From the NCBI RefSeq assembly GCF_900128725.1, contig NZ_LT667501.1:1-6126 (forward strand): a stretch of DNA of 6,126 bases. The letters run 5' to 3'. Source of the DNA: Buchnera aphidicola. Lineage in GTDB: Bacteria > Pseudomonadota > Gammaproteobacteria > Enterobacterales > Enterobacteriaceae. The position numbers and the translations under genes are program-made. The notes under the pieces were generated by a model that was given only the letters and a program-made list of their open reading frames with translations, did no database searches and was not told the origin of the DNA. Positions 1 through 6,126 of this stretch are shown here, in pieces (the first letter of the stretch is position 1; every line of letters begins with the position of its first letter).

Positions 1-86
1 GAAAAAAAATATATTTTATATAGTATACTTTAATAAAAAAAATATTTTTTTTTAAAAATTTTAATTTCGTAAAAAAGAGAAAAAAA
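1..86 (+). promoter_or_regulatory. AT-rich leader and possible promoter of leuB
   Basis: This stretch is almost entirely A and T. TATACT at 24-29 matches the sigma-70 -10 consensus at five of six positions, but no recognisable -35 lies at the right distance inside the window. The sequence that would precede it if the molecule is circular (the last bases of the window) gives none either. A short run of A (35-42) followed by T (45-53) could form a weak AT hairpin. A purine-rich AGAGA at 76-80, six bases before the leuB ATG, is the only ribosome-binding candidate. No leader peptide rich in leucine codons and no attenuator are visible. The promoter call is tentative because AT-rich DNA produces such matches by chance. 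Confidence 0.35.
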
Positions 87-1184
87 ATGGAGAAGTCATT
101 CAATATAGCAATTTTACCCGGAGATGGTATAGGCCCGGAAGTTATGGCAGAAGCATGCAAAGTTTTAGAAATTTTAAATAAAAAATTTAATTTAAAAATA
201 CATACAGAGGAATTTGATATCGGCGGTATTGCCATTGACAAATTTGGGGCACCTTTACCAAAGAGAACACTAGATGGATGTATAAAATCTGACGCTATTT
301 TATTTGGTTCAATAGGAGGAGAGAAGTGGGCGTGCCTACCTCACGACAAACAGCCCGAGAGAGGCGCGCTTCTTCCTCTCAGACGATTTTTTAATTTATT
401 TGTAAACATAAGGCCTATAAAGTTAAATCGTGCTTTAAAACAACTATCTCCGCTGCGAAAAGAGATTGTAGAAAATGGTTTTGATATTTTGTGTATTCGT
501 GAGTTAATCGGAGGAATATACTTTGGCTTACCTAAGGGAAGAAATACAATAGATAAAGAAAACATATCTGCCTTTGATACAGAAATTTATTCAACTAAAG
601 AAATTGAACGAATTGCAAATATTGCTTTTAAATTATCCTTAAAAAGAAAAAAAAAAGTATTTTCAATAGATAAAGCTAATGTTCTAGAGAGCTCTGTTCT
701 TTGGAGAGAGGTTGTTACAAAAGTTTCAAAGAAATATCCAAGCGTTGAATTACATCACTTATATGTAGATAATGCTGCAATGCAAATTATTAAAAATCCT
801 AATTATTTTGATGTTGTGTTATGCTCAAACTTGTTTGGAGACATATTGTCCGATGAATGTGCAATTTTAACAGGTTCTGTCGGTATGCTGCCTTCGGCAA
901 GCTTAAACGACCACTCCTTTGGTTTATTTGAACCCGCGGGAGGATCAGCTCCGAGTTTAAGGGATAAAAACTTAGCAAATCCTATTGCCCAGATTCTTTC
1001 CCTGTCTCTACTATTTGAATACTCTTTAGGAAAGCATAAAATTGCTCAATATATTGAGTCATCAGTTCTAAGAACTTTAAAGAAAGGGTATCGTACATTA
1101 GATATTTCAGATGGTAAAAATTATATCACAACAGATCAAATGGGCACAAAAATTGCAGAGACTTTAATTGAGATCATACAATAA
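87..1184 (+). CDS. leuB: 3-isopropylmalate dehydrogenase LeuB
   Basis: LeuB oxidatively decarboxylates 3-isopropylmalate to 2-ketoisocaproate in the cytosol, the third dedicated step of leucine synthesis. The 365 residues fit the family (E. coli about 363) and align from the first residue; [12 protein letters not shown] near the N-terminus supports the ATG at 87. Substrate and metal residues are in place: R99, R109, R138, Y145 (GGIYFG), K196 (IDKANVL), D228, and D252/D256 in [10 protein letters not shown]. The cofactor loop EPAGGSAP (282-289) is present but continues with Ser-Leu instead of the usual Asp-Ile, and N237 replaces an Asp next to the same pocket, so coenzyme preference may differ. 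The gene contains a run of ten A (647-656) inside an intact frame. Its stop overlaps the leuC start (TAATG), indicating translational coupling. It is the first leu gene here, unlike the usual leuA-first order. Confidence 0.97.
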   Translation: MEKSFNIAILPGDGIGPEVMAEACKVLEILNKKFNLKIHTEEFDIGGIAIDKFGAPLPKRTLDGCIKSDAILFGSIGGEKWACLPHDKQPERGALLPLRRFFNLFVNIRPIKLNRALKQLSPLRKEIVENGFDILCIRELIGGIYFGLPKGRNTIDKENISAFDTEIYSTKEIERIANIAFKLSLKRKKKVFSIDKANVLESSVLWREVVTKVSKKYPSVELHHLYVDNAAMQIIKNPNYFDVVLCSNLFGDILSDECAILTGSVGMLPSASLNDHSFGLFEPAGGSAPSLRDKNLANPIAQILSLSLLFEYSLGKHKIAQYIESSVLRTLKKGYRTLDISDGKNYITTDQMGTKIAETLIEIIQ

Positions 1185-2581
1185 TGAAAACTACTCTATA
1201 TCAAAAAATATTTAATTCGCATTTAATTTATGAAGATAAAAATACAACCCCTATTATTTATATCGATTTACATTTAATTCATGAAGTCACTTCTCCTCAA
1301 GCTTTTAGCGGCCTGAAATTAAAAAATAGAATTGTACGCAAGCCCATGAAAACATTTGCGACTATGGATCATAATGTCTCCACCACATCTCGAGACATTA
1401 GTTTGTCTGTAAAAATGGCACAAATACAAATGAAAACATTAATGAAAAATTGTAAAGAGTTCGATATTTCATGCTATGGAATAAAAAATATAAATCAAGG
1501 TATTGTCCATGTTGTTGGACCAGAACAAGGAATGACATTGCCAGGAATGACTATTGTTTGCGGTGATTCACATACATCTACTCACGGAGCATTTGGAGCA
1601 CTAGCTTTTGGCATAGGCACTTCCGAGGTTGAACATGTTTTAGCTACGCAAACACTATCGCAAAATCGCATGAAAAATATGAAGATATATCTGTACGGGA
1701 ATTTAAAAAAAAACGTATATTCCAAAGATATTGTTCTAAATATTATCCGTCAAATTGGAACCTCGGGAGGAACTGGTTATGTGGTTGAATTTCAGGGTCC
1801 CGTTATTCAGCAGATGAGCATGGAAAGCCGCATGACGGTGTGTAATATGGCTATTGAAATGGGAGCTAAATCAGGACTCATACAACCTGATATGACTACC
1901 TACAGATACTTAAAAAACAAAAATTTTTCTCCTAAAGACCGCTCTTGGAGAGAATATACAAAAAAGTGGAGTACACTAAAATCTGATACAGACGCAGTAT
2001 TTGAAAAGAATATCTCTATAAATGTTTCGAGAATATCTTCTCAAATTACATGGGGCACCAATCCGGCTCAAGTCATATCTATTCATGAAAACATCCCTCG
2101 TTTACAAGATTTCAGTGAAAGTCATTCACAAGAAGATGTAAAAAAAGCATTAGATTATATGGGTCTAAAGCCTGGAACAAGTTTGATAGGAATCCCGGTT
2201 AATAAGGTATTTATTGGGTCTTGTACTAATTCTCGTATTGAAGATTTGCGTATCGTAGCTGATGTTGTAAAAAATAAATTTGTTGCCAGCACTGTTGAAG
2301 CATTAATCGTGCCTGGTTCTGGGCTAGTTAAAAAACAAGCAGAAAAAGAAGGATTAGATAAAATTTTTAAAAAATCTGGTTTTCAGTGGAGATATCCTGG
2401 ATGCTCTATGTGTTTGGGAATGAACGAAGATCAACTTAAGCCAAAAGAAAGATGCGCATCTACTAGTAACAGAAATTTTGAAGGCAGACAGGGTCCTCGA
2501 GGAAGAACGCATTTAATGAGTCCTTGGCTAGCGGCGCAGACAGCATTATATGGAAAATTTGTTAATGTTAACGATATTTAA
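1184..2581 (+). CDS. leuC: Isopropylmalate isomerase large subunit LeuC
   Basis: LeuC is the catalytic large subunit of 3-isopropylmalate dehydratase. It acts with LeuD to isomerise 2-isopropylmalate to 3-isopropylmalate through an aconitase-type 4Fe-4S cluster. The protein has 465 residues (E. coli about 466) and is colinear with that family throughout. The N-terminal [12 protein letters not shown] block, the [13 protein letters not shown] block (from C126) and the C-terminal [14 protein letters not shown] block are all recognisable. The three cluster cysteines are present: C347 in IGSCTNSR, and C407 and C410 in GCSMC. The start ATG shares its A with the leuB stop codon, so ribosomes probably reinitiate from leuB, and no separate ribosome-binding site is needed. 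Its DNA is noticeably richer in G+C than the following leuD (for example 26 of 60 bases at 1801-1860). The frame is intact and nothing suggests loss of function. Confidence 0.98.
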   Translation: MKTTLYQKIFNSHLIYEDKNTTPIIYIDLHLIHEVTSPQAFSGLKLKNRIVRKPMKTFATMDHNVSTTSRDISLSVKMAQIQMKTLMKNCKEFDISCYGIKNINQGIVHVVGPEQGMTLPGMTIVCGDSHTSTHGAFGALAFGIGTSEVEHVLATQTLSQNRMKNMKIYLYGNLKKNVYSKDIVLNIIRQIGTSGGTGYVVEFQGPVIQQMSMESRMTVCNMAIEMGAKSGLIQPDMTTYRYLKNKNFSPKDRSWREYTKKWSTLKSDTDAVFEKNISINVSRISSQITWGTNPAQVISIHENIPRLQDFSESHSQEDVKKALDYMGLKPGTSLIGIPVNKVFIGSCTNSRIEDLRIVADVVKNKFVASTVEALIVPGSGLVKKQAEKEGLDKIFKKSGFQWRYPGCSMCLGMNEDQLKPKERCASTSNRNFEGRQGPRGRTHLMSPWLAAQTALYGKFVNVNDI

Positions 2582-2612
2582 TCATAAACCATTTTAAGAC
2601 AATATTATTATT

Positions 2613-3218
2613 ATGCAAAATTTTATTCAACATACTGGAACAATAGTTCCTTTAGATGCATCAAATATTGATACTGATATACTTATCCCAAAACAATTTT
2701 TACAAAAAATTAGTAAAACTGGATTTGGAAAATATTTATTTTTTAATTGGAGATTTTTAGATGCTTTAGGAAATATCGAGAATTCTAAGTTTATTCTGAA
2801 TCAAAATAATTATCGACATGCTAGCATTATGTTAACTCGAAATAATTTTGGCTGTGGTTCTTCAAGAGAACACGCGGTTTGGGCATTAACGGATTATGGA
2901 TTTAAAGCAATTATTGCTCATAGTTTTTCTGATATTTTTTTAAATAATGCTTTAAACAACAGATTATTGTTAATTACTGTTCCTGAAAAAGAAATAGACA
3001 AATTATTCATTTTAATCAAAAAAAATAAAAATACTATTTGTATGATAAATTTATTAAAAGAAAAAGTTATTATTGGAAAATATACAATTCCTTTTTTTAT
3101 TAATCCAATTTATAAGCAATCAATTATGTATGGTTTTGATAATATTGATTACACCTTAAAGCATAAAGATAAAATAGAATTATATGAAAAAAAAAAGAAA
3201 GAATATAATTTTTTTTAG
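2613..3218 (+). CDS. leuD: Isopropylmalate isomerase small subunit LeuD
   Basis: LeuD is the small (swivel-domain) subunit that completes the isopropylmalate isomerase with LeuC. At 201 residues it equals the E. coli length and aligns end to end: HTGTIVPLDASNIDTDILIPKQFL at the start supports the ATG at 2613, and the substrate-binding signature GCGSSREHA lies at residues 80-88. SDIFLNNALNN follows, as in the family. It lies 31 bases after leuC with only weak purine-rich sequence (TAAGAC) upstream, so it is probably cotranscribed with leuBC. The gene is strikingly A/T rich, for example 6 G/C in 60 bases at 3001-3060, and it ends in a lysine-rich tail encoded partly by a run of ten A (3187-3196). 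The C-terminal third is the least conserved part. The frame is intact and the protein is expected to be functional. Confidence 0.97.
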   Translation: MQNFIQHTGTIVPLDASNIDTDILIPKQFLQKISKTGFGKYLFFNWRFLDALGNIENSKFILNQNNYRHASIMLTRNNFGCGSSREHAVWALTDYGFKAIIAHSFSDIFLNNALNNRLLLITVPEKEIDKLFILIKKNKNTICMINLLKEKVIIGKYTIPFFINPIYKQSIMYGFDNIDYTLKHKDKIELYEKKKKEYNFF

Positions 3219-3253
3219 TTCAATTTTATTTTGATGATTAGGGGTCTATCTGC

Positions 3254-3301
3254 ATCTTCCTTCAGATTTATATAAATGAATAAAAATTTCTGAAGGACGA
3301 T
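3254..3301 (+). promoter_or_regulatory. Imperfect hairpin between leuD and leuA
   Basis: The 9-base arm TCCTTCAGA (3258-3266) is exactly complementary to TCTGAAGGA (3289-3297). After one mismatch, three further outer pairs (3254-3256 with 3299-3301) extend the stem. The loop is 22 bases. No T run follows on the + strand, so it is not a classical Rho-independent terminator; it could be a transcript-processing or 3'-end-protecting structure separating leuBCD from leuA. The rest of the 152-base gap is AT-rich spacer with no gene. Confidence 0.5.
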
Positions 3302-3355
3302 AAATATTATTTAATAGATTTGATTATTACCATAAAAAAATATTTTTATTAATTC

Positions 3356-3360
3356 AAGGA
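3356..3360 (+). promoter_or_regulatory. Ribosome-binding site of leuA
   Basis: AAGGA ends ten bases before the leuA ATG at 3371. It is the clearest Shine-Dalgarno sequence in the window and fixes the leuA start. It suggests that leuA is translated independently of the distant leuD stop. Confidence 0.7.
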
Positions 3361-3370
3361 ATATAAATAA

Positions 3371-4921
3371 ATGAAGAAAAAAATTATCATTTTTGATACA
3401 ACTTTACGTGACGGCGAACAAGCGCTGCAGGCTAGCTTAACATCAAATGAAAAATTACAAATCGCATTAGCTTTGGAGCAAATGAGAGTAGATGTCATGG
3501 AAGTAGGTTTTCCAATTTCATCACCTGGAGATTTTGAGTCTGTACAATCTATCTCGAAAATAATTAAAAACAGCAGAATATGTAGTTTAGCGCGATGCTT
3601 ACCCCAAGATATTGACGCAGCTGCAAAAGCCATGAAACCGGCTACAGACTTTAGGATACATCTTTTTTTAGGTACCTCAAAGTTGCATACATCCTCTAAA
3701 TTAAAAAAGAGTTTTAATGAAATTACCGATATGGCAATTGCTTCTATCAAGAGAGCAAAGAGGTATACTGATGATGTTGAATTTTCGTGCGAAGATGCAG
3801 GCCGGACTTCATTGAAAAAATTATGTCAAATTGTTGAAGCGGTCATTGATGCCGGAGCTACTACGGTTAACATCCCAGATACAGTGGGGTATACTACTCC
3901 TACTCAATTTAAAAATATAATTAGTACATTATTTGAGCGCGTTAAAAATATACATCAAACAATTATTTCTGTACATTGCCATAATGATCTTGGAATGGCT
4001 GTCGGCAATTCTATTAGCGCTATTGAAGCGGGAGCTGGTCAGATAGAAGGAGCGATGAATGGGTTGGGTGAGCGCGCGGGAAACGCCGCTCTAGAAGAAG
4101 TTATTCTAGCTTTAAAGGTACATGAAAATATTTTGCGTACGAGAACTAATATTAATTTAAAAGAAATTTATAAAACCAGTAAAATTATAAGTCAATTTTG
4201 TAATATGCCTATTCCATCCAATAAAGCAATTATTGGTAAAAATGCTTTTTCACACTCTTCTGGAATTCATCAAGATGGAGTACTAAAAAACAGAGAAAAT
4301 TATGAAATTATCAATCCCAAAAATATTGGTTTAAATCATTGTCAATTCAATTTAACATCTCGATCAGGTCGAGCGGCTGTAAAACATCGTATGAAAGAAA
4401 TGGGGTATCAAAAAAATGATTTTAATTTAAATGAACTATACACTGACTTTTTAAAGCTTGCTGATAAAAAAGGACAAATCTTTGATTATGATCTAGAAGC
4501 GTTAGCGTTTTTTAAAAGACAACAAAACACTGAGGAATATTATAAATTAGAATATTTTGATGTACAATCTAAATTATCTGGTTTATCCGTTGCTTCTATC
4601 GTGTTAATCTGCGGTTCGCAAACGAATATTCAAAAAGCAACAACGAGTAACGGACCGGTGGATGCAATTTATCAAGCCTTAAATAAAGCTACTTTATACC
4701 CTCTAGTGTTAAAAAAATTTTCTTTAACCGCTAACAGTGAAGGAAAAGATGCTTTAGGCAAAGTTGATATTGTGGTTCAATATAAAAATCGTAATTTTCA
4801 TGGGGTAGGCTTAGCAACAGATATTATCGAAGCTTCAGCCCAAGCTATGGTCAATGCTCTTAATTATATCTGGAAATCAACACAAGTAGATAAAGAAATA
4901 AAGCGTTTAAATAAACAATAA
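3371..4921 (+). CDS. leuA: 2-isopropylmalate synthase LeuA
   Basis: LeuA condenses acetyl-CoA with 2-ketoisovalerate to give 2-isopropylmalate, the committed step of leucine synthesis. The 516 residues (E. coli about 523) include the whole family architecture. The N-terminal TIM barrel opens with [12 protein letters not shown] (R13, D14), carries metal ligands H202 and H204 in SVHCHND, and N238 in GERAGN. The linker region contains the [13 protein letters not shown] and [12 protein letters not shown] blocks. The C-terminal leucine-sensing domain is retained, with NGPVDA around 427-432 and HGVGLATDI near the end, so feedback inhibition by leucine may persist. The start is set by AAGGA upstream and by alignment of the first residues. 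It lies last in the cluster, 152 bases after leuD and behind a hairpin, so it may have its own transcript; a very weak TTGATT at 3320 is the only -35-like sequence I noticed. Confidence 0.98.
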   Translation: MKKKIIIFDTTLRDGEQALQASLTSNEKLQIALALEQMRVDVMEVGFPISSPGDFESVQSISKIIKNSRICSLARCLPQDIDAAAKAMKPATDFRIHLFLGTSKLHTSSKLKKSFNEITDMAIASIKRAKRYTDDVEFSCEDAGRTSLKKLCQIVEAVIDAGATTVNIPDTVGYTTPTQFKNIISTLFERVKNIHQTIISVHCHNDLGMAVGNSISAIEAGAGQIEGAMNGLGERAGNAALEEVILALKVHENILRTRTNINLKEIYKTSKIISQFCNMPIPSNKAIIGKNAFSHSSGIHQDGVLKNRENYEIINPKNIGLNHCQFNLTSRSGRAAVKHRMKEMGYQKNDFNLNELYTDFLKLADKKGQIFDYDLEALAFFKRQQNTEEYYKLEYFDVQSKLSGLSVASIVLICGSQTNIQKATTSNGPVDAIYQALNKATLYPLVLKKFSLTANSEGKDALGKVDIVVQYKNRNFHGVGLATDIIEASAQAMVNALNYIWKSTQVDKEIKRLNKQ

Positions 4922-4972
4922 TTAAAAAAACATTAAAGTAAAAAAATAATTTTTAGAGAAATAGGTGTAATT

Positions 4973-5012
4973 AAAAAAAAAGCAGTCTAACCTTATAAAG
5001 AATTAGCCTGCT
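4973..5012 (-). terminator. Rho-independent terminator-like stem-loop, minus strand
   Basis: AGCAGTCTAA (4981-4990) pairs with TTAGCCTGCT (5003-5012), giving a 10-base stem with one internal mismatch and a 12-base loop. A run of nine A lies at 4973-4981, so on the minus strand the stem is followed directly by nine T, the classical intrinsic-terminator layout. There is no T run on the + side, so it should stop transcripts coming leftward from the repA start region. No minus-strand gene lies there, which points to a short antisense RNA over the repA leader, or to a hairpin that merely forms the 3' end of the leuA transcript. Confidence 0.45.
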
Positions 5013-5070
5013 AATTAATTTAACGATTTTGTAGTTTTGTTAAATCCGTATTTTTATCCATAAATATTTT

Positions 5071-5074
5071 GGTG
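5071..5074 (+). promoter_or_regulatory. Weak ribosome-binding site of repA
   Basis: GGTG, seven bases before the ATG at 5082, is the only Shine-Dalgarno-like sequence near the repA start. The start itself is supported mainly by the conserved N-terminal NPYPQFTPP block, which begins at the ninth residue. Confidence 0.4.
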
Positions 5075-5081
5075 TATAATT

Positions 5082-5924
5082 ATGTTCAAAAGAAAATATG
5101 TAAATAATCCTTACCCTCAATTCACTCCTCCGCGCAACCGGAAAAAACGTCCTGCGTTTATTAGATATGCAATGAAATGCGCGGCAGAAACTGATGTTGC
5201 GCGTAACGAAGTATGTTATACCAACCAACTACAAAATCCTATAAATGGATGCGTTGTACCAAGAAAAAGGCGTTTAAATGAACATCGTGCAAGAGCATTA
5301 AGAGCTATGGCTCAAGCTATGTTGTATCATTTTAATATCGCCTCTACATTAGTTATGGCATCTGTAGAACAATTATCTGACGCGTGCGGGCTATCAACAC
5401 TGTCAAAGGCAGGCAACAAATCTATAACAAGGGCCTCTCGTCTCATTACGCATTTTATGGAACCAATTGGTTTTCTTAGTTGTCAAAAAATTTGGGATAA
5501 AATTTTAGGAATGTATATTCCTAAAATTATTTCTTTAAAACCACTTTTTTTTATGTCTTTTAATATCTCCCAAGCTAGGTTAGAAGTCGTTAGAAAAAAA
5601 CAATTACAATGGATAAATAATCAATTAAAGAAACAAGGAAAATCTGCGATAACCTTTTTTGAAGCTGAGCGACAAGCAAAAGAAAAACACGTGTATTCAG
5701 CTTTACATTTTAGAAAATCTAAGAGAGTTTTTAAAAAACAAAAAAACAGAGCGATGAAAATTTTACAGCTCGAAGAAAAACATGCTCGTTCATATATTTT
5801 AAAGCATTTAGTTCGACAGTATTCTATTGAAGAGTTATGTAGTATTGGATTAGAAAATTTAAAGAGAAAGGTAAACTGTGAATACTTTAAATTAAGAAAA
5901 TTAGCTAAAAACTCCGCTCCATAA
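5082..5924 (+). CDS. repA: IncFII-type replication initiator RepA
   Basis: This is a plasmid replication initiator of the IncFII/R1 RepA family; it would bind the origin, expected just downstream, and start replication with host DnaA and the replisome. The 280 residues match the family length (about 285). Shared landmarks are NPYPQFTPP (9-17), like NPNPVFTP in IncFII RepA; a central block with NKSITRASR (112-120), like KLSITRATR; GMYIP (143-147), like GCYIP; and a long, lysine/arginine-rich helical C-terminal half (about 165-275). Other Buchnera leucine plasmids carry two paralogues, repA1 and repA2; only one is present here, and I cannot say from sequence alone which lineage it belongs to. 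It lies 160 bases after leuA on the same strand. The frame is intact. Upstream there is a minus-strand terminator-like hairpin in the position where IncFII copy-control antisense RNA would lie. Confidence 0.93.
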   Translation: MFKRKYVNNPYPQFTPPRNRKKRPAFIRYAMKCAAETDVARNEVCYTNQLQNPINGCVVPRKRRLNEHRARALRAMAQAMLYHFNIASTLVMASVEQLSDACGLSTLSKAGNKSITRASRLITHFMEPIGFLSCQKIWDKILGMYIPKIISLKPLFFMSFNISQARLEVVRKKQLQWINNQLKKQGKSAITFFEAERQAKEKHVYSALHFRKSKRVFKKQKNRAMKILQLEEKHARSYILKHLVRQYSIEELCSIGLENLKRKVNCEYFKLRKLAKNSAP

Positions 5925-6126
5925 TAAAAAAAATGTAATCTGAATTAATCACACTTCTTTCTTTATGTGCTTAAGTGCACAGGATTTTCTTTTTTATAAA
6001 TTTCTCTATTTTGTCATTCTAAAACTTATTTTAAAGCTTTTCATAATTATTTTTTAAAAAAAAAAATTTTTTAAAAATTTTTTTTTTAAAAAATAATTAG
6101 ATGCAAGTAGCTAAAAAAAATAAATG
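5925..6126. other. Probable replication-origin region (non-coding)
   Basis: In IncFII plasmids the origin lies immediately after repA, and this 202-base gene-free stretch is in that position. It contains two 9-mers, each differing from the DnaA-box consensus TTWTNCACA at one position: TTAATCACA on + (5945-5953) and TTAAGCACA on - (5966-5974). TGTGC (5966-5970) and GCACA (5977-5981) form a small inverted repeat. An extremely A/T-rich tract with a 56-base palindrome follows and would melt easily. No perfect DnaA box is seen. The origin call rests on position and these features and is an inference. Confidence 0.45.
6044..6099. repeat. 56-base all-A/T near-perfect palindrome
   Basis: TAATTATTTTTT (6044-6055) is the exact reverse complement of AAAAAATAATTA (6088-6099). 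Inside these arms, eleven A (6056-6066) face ten T (6078-6087), and the centre is six T followed by five A. The whole element is thus a nearly perfect inverted repeat of 56 bases with no G or C, able to form a long hairpin or cruciform. It lies between repA and the leuB promoter region if the molecule is circular. Possible roles are an origin unwinding element or a bidirectional transcription terminator. Confidence 0.8.

Noticed and set aside
341..565. 74-codon open frame on the minus strand within leuB
   Set aside because: It lies wholly antisense to a confidently identified gene, shows no family features and is best read as a shadow of leuB.
3238..3255. Five-codon minus-strand frame preceded by AAGGAAG
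   Set aside because: The ribosome-binding-like sequence is simply the complementary arm of the leuD-leuA hairpin, and a five-codon frame has no support.
3349..3750. 133-codon open frame on the minus strand across the leuA start
   Set aside because: It is antisense to the conserved LeuA N-terminus, and its apparent composition is explained by the leuA coding sequence.
5075..5080. Perfect TATAAT just before the repA ATG
   Set aside because: As a -10 element it would start transcription inside the gene, after the ATG at 5082, and there is no good -35 at the right distance. Probably a chance match in AT-rich DNA.
5040..5228. 62-codon open frame on the minus strand over the repA start
   Set aside because: It mirrors the conserved RepA N-terminal coding sequence and has no recognisable features. 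An untranslated antisense RNA in this region remains possible.
6101..6126. Possible 24-codon open frame running off the window end and, on a circle, into the first 56 bases
   Set aside because: It consists mostly of Lys, Asn, Ile and Phe codons from A/T runs, has no ribosome-binding site and no Leu codons that would make it a leu leader peptide.

Overview
The window reads as a small, AT-rich leucine-biosynthesis plasmid (pLeu type) of Buchnera aphidicola, the obligate aphid endosymbiont. The evidence is a complete set of leu genes with gammaproteobacterial, E. coli-like protein sequences, very strong A/T bias with long poly(A) and poly(T) runs, almost no regulatory sequence, and one IncFII-type RepA. 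Both window ends lie in AT-rich non-coding DNA and no chromosomal gene is present. The 6126 bases may therefore be one whole circular plasmid cut open just upstream of leuB; circularity is inferred and cannot be proved from the linear text.

Layout, all genes on the + strand: 1-86 AT-rich leader with a possible leuB promoter; leuB (87-1184); leuC (1184-2581), overlapping leuB by one base; leuD (2613-3218); a 152-base gap holding an imperfect hairpin; leuA (3371-4921); a 160-base gap holding a stem-loop that looks like a terminator for the minus strand; repA (5082-5924); then about 200 bases of non-coding DNA with two DnaA-box-like 9-mers and a 56-base, all-A/T, near-perfect palindrome, which is the likely replication-origin region.

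Together LeuA (2-isopropylmalate synthase), LeuC/LeuD (isopropylmalate isomerase) and LeuB (3-isopropylmalate dehydrogenase) convert 2-ketoisovalerate plus acetyl-CoA to 2-ketoisocaproate, the immediate precursor of leucine that the aphid host needs. Carrying them on a multicopy replicon is the established gene-amplification strategy of Buchnera. RepA would drive replication from the downstream origin.

The most notable points are the gene order leuB-C-D-A instead of leuA-B-C-D, the single repA and absence of the repA2, yqhA-like and ibp genes known from other leucine plasmids, a possible antisense-RNA terminator ahead of repA, the long A/T palindrome, and a LeuB in which both acidic residues associated with NAD preference appear to be replaced. 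This is a variant of a known system; I did not see evidence of a wholly new one.
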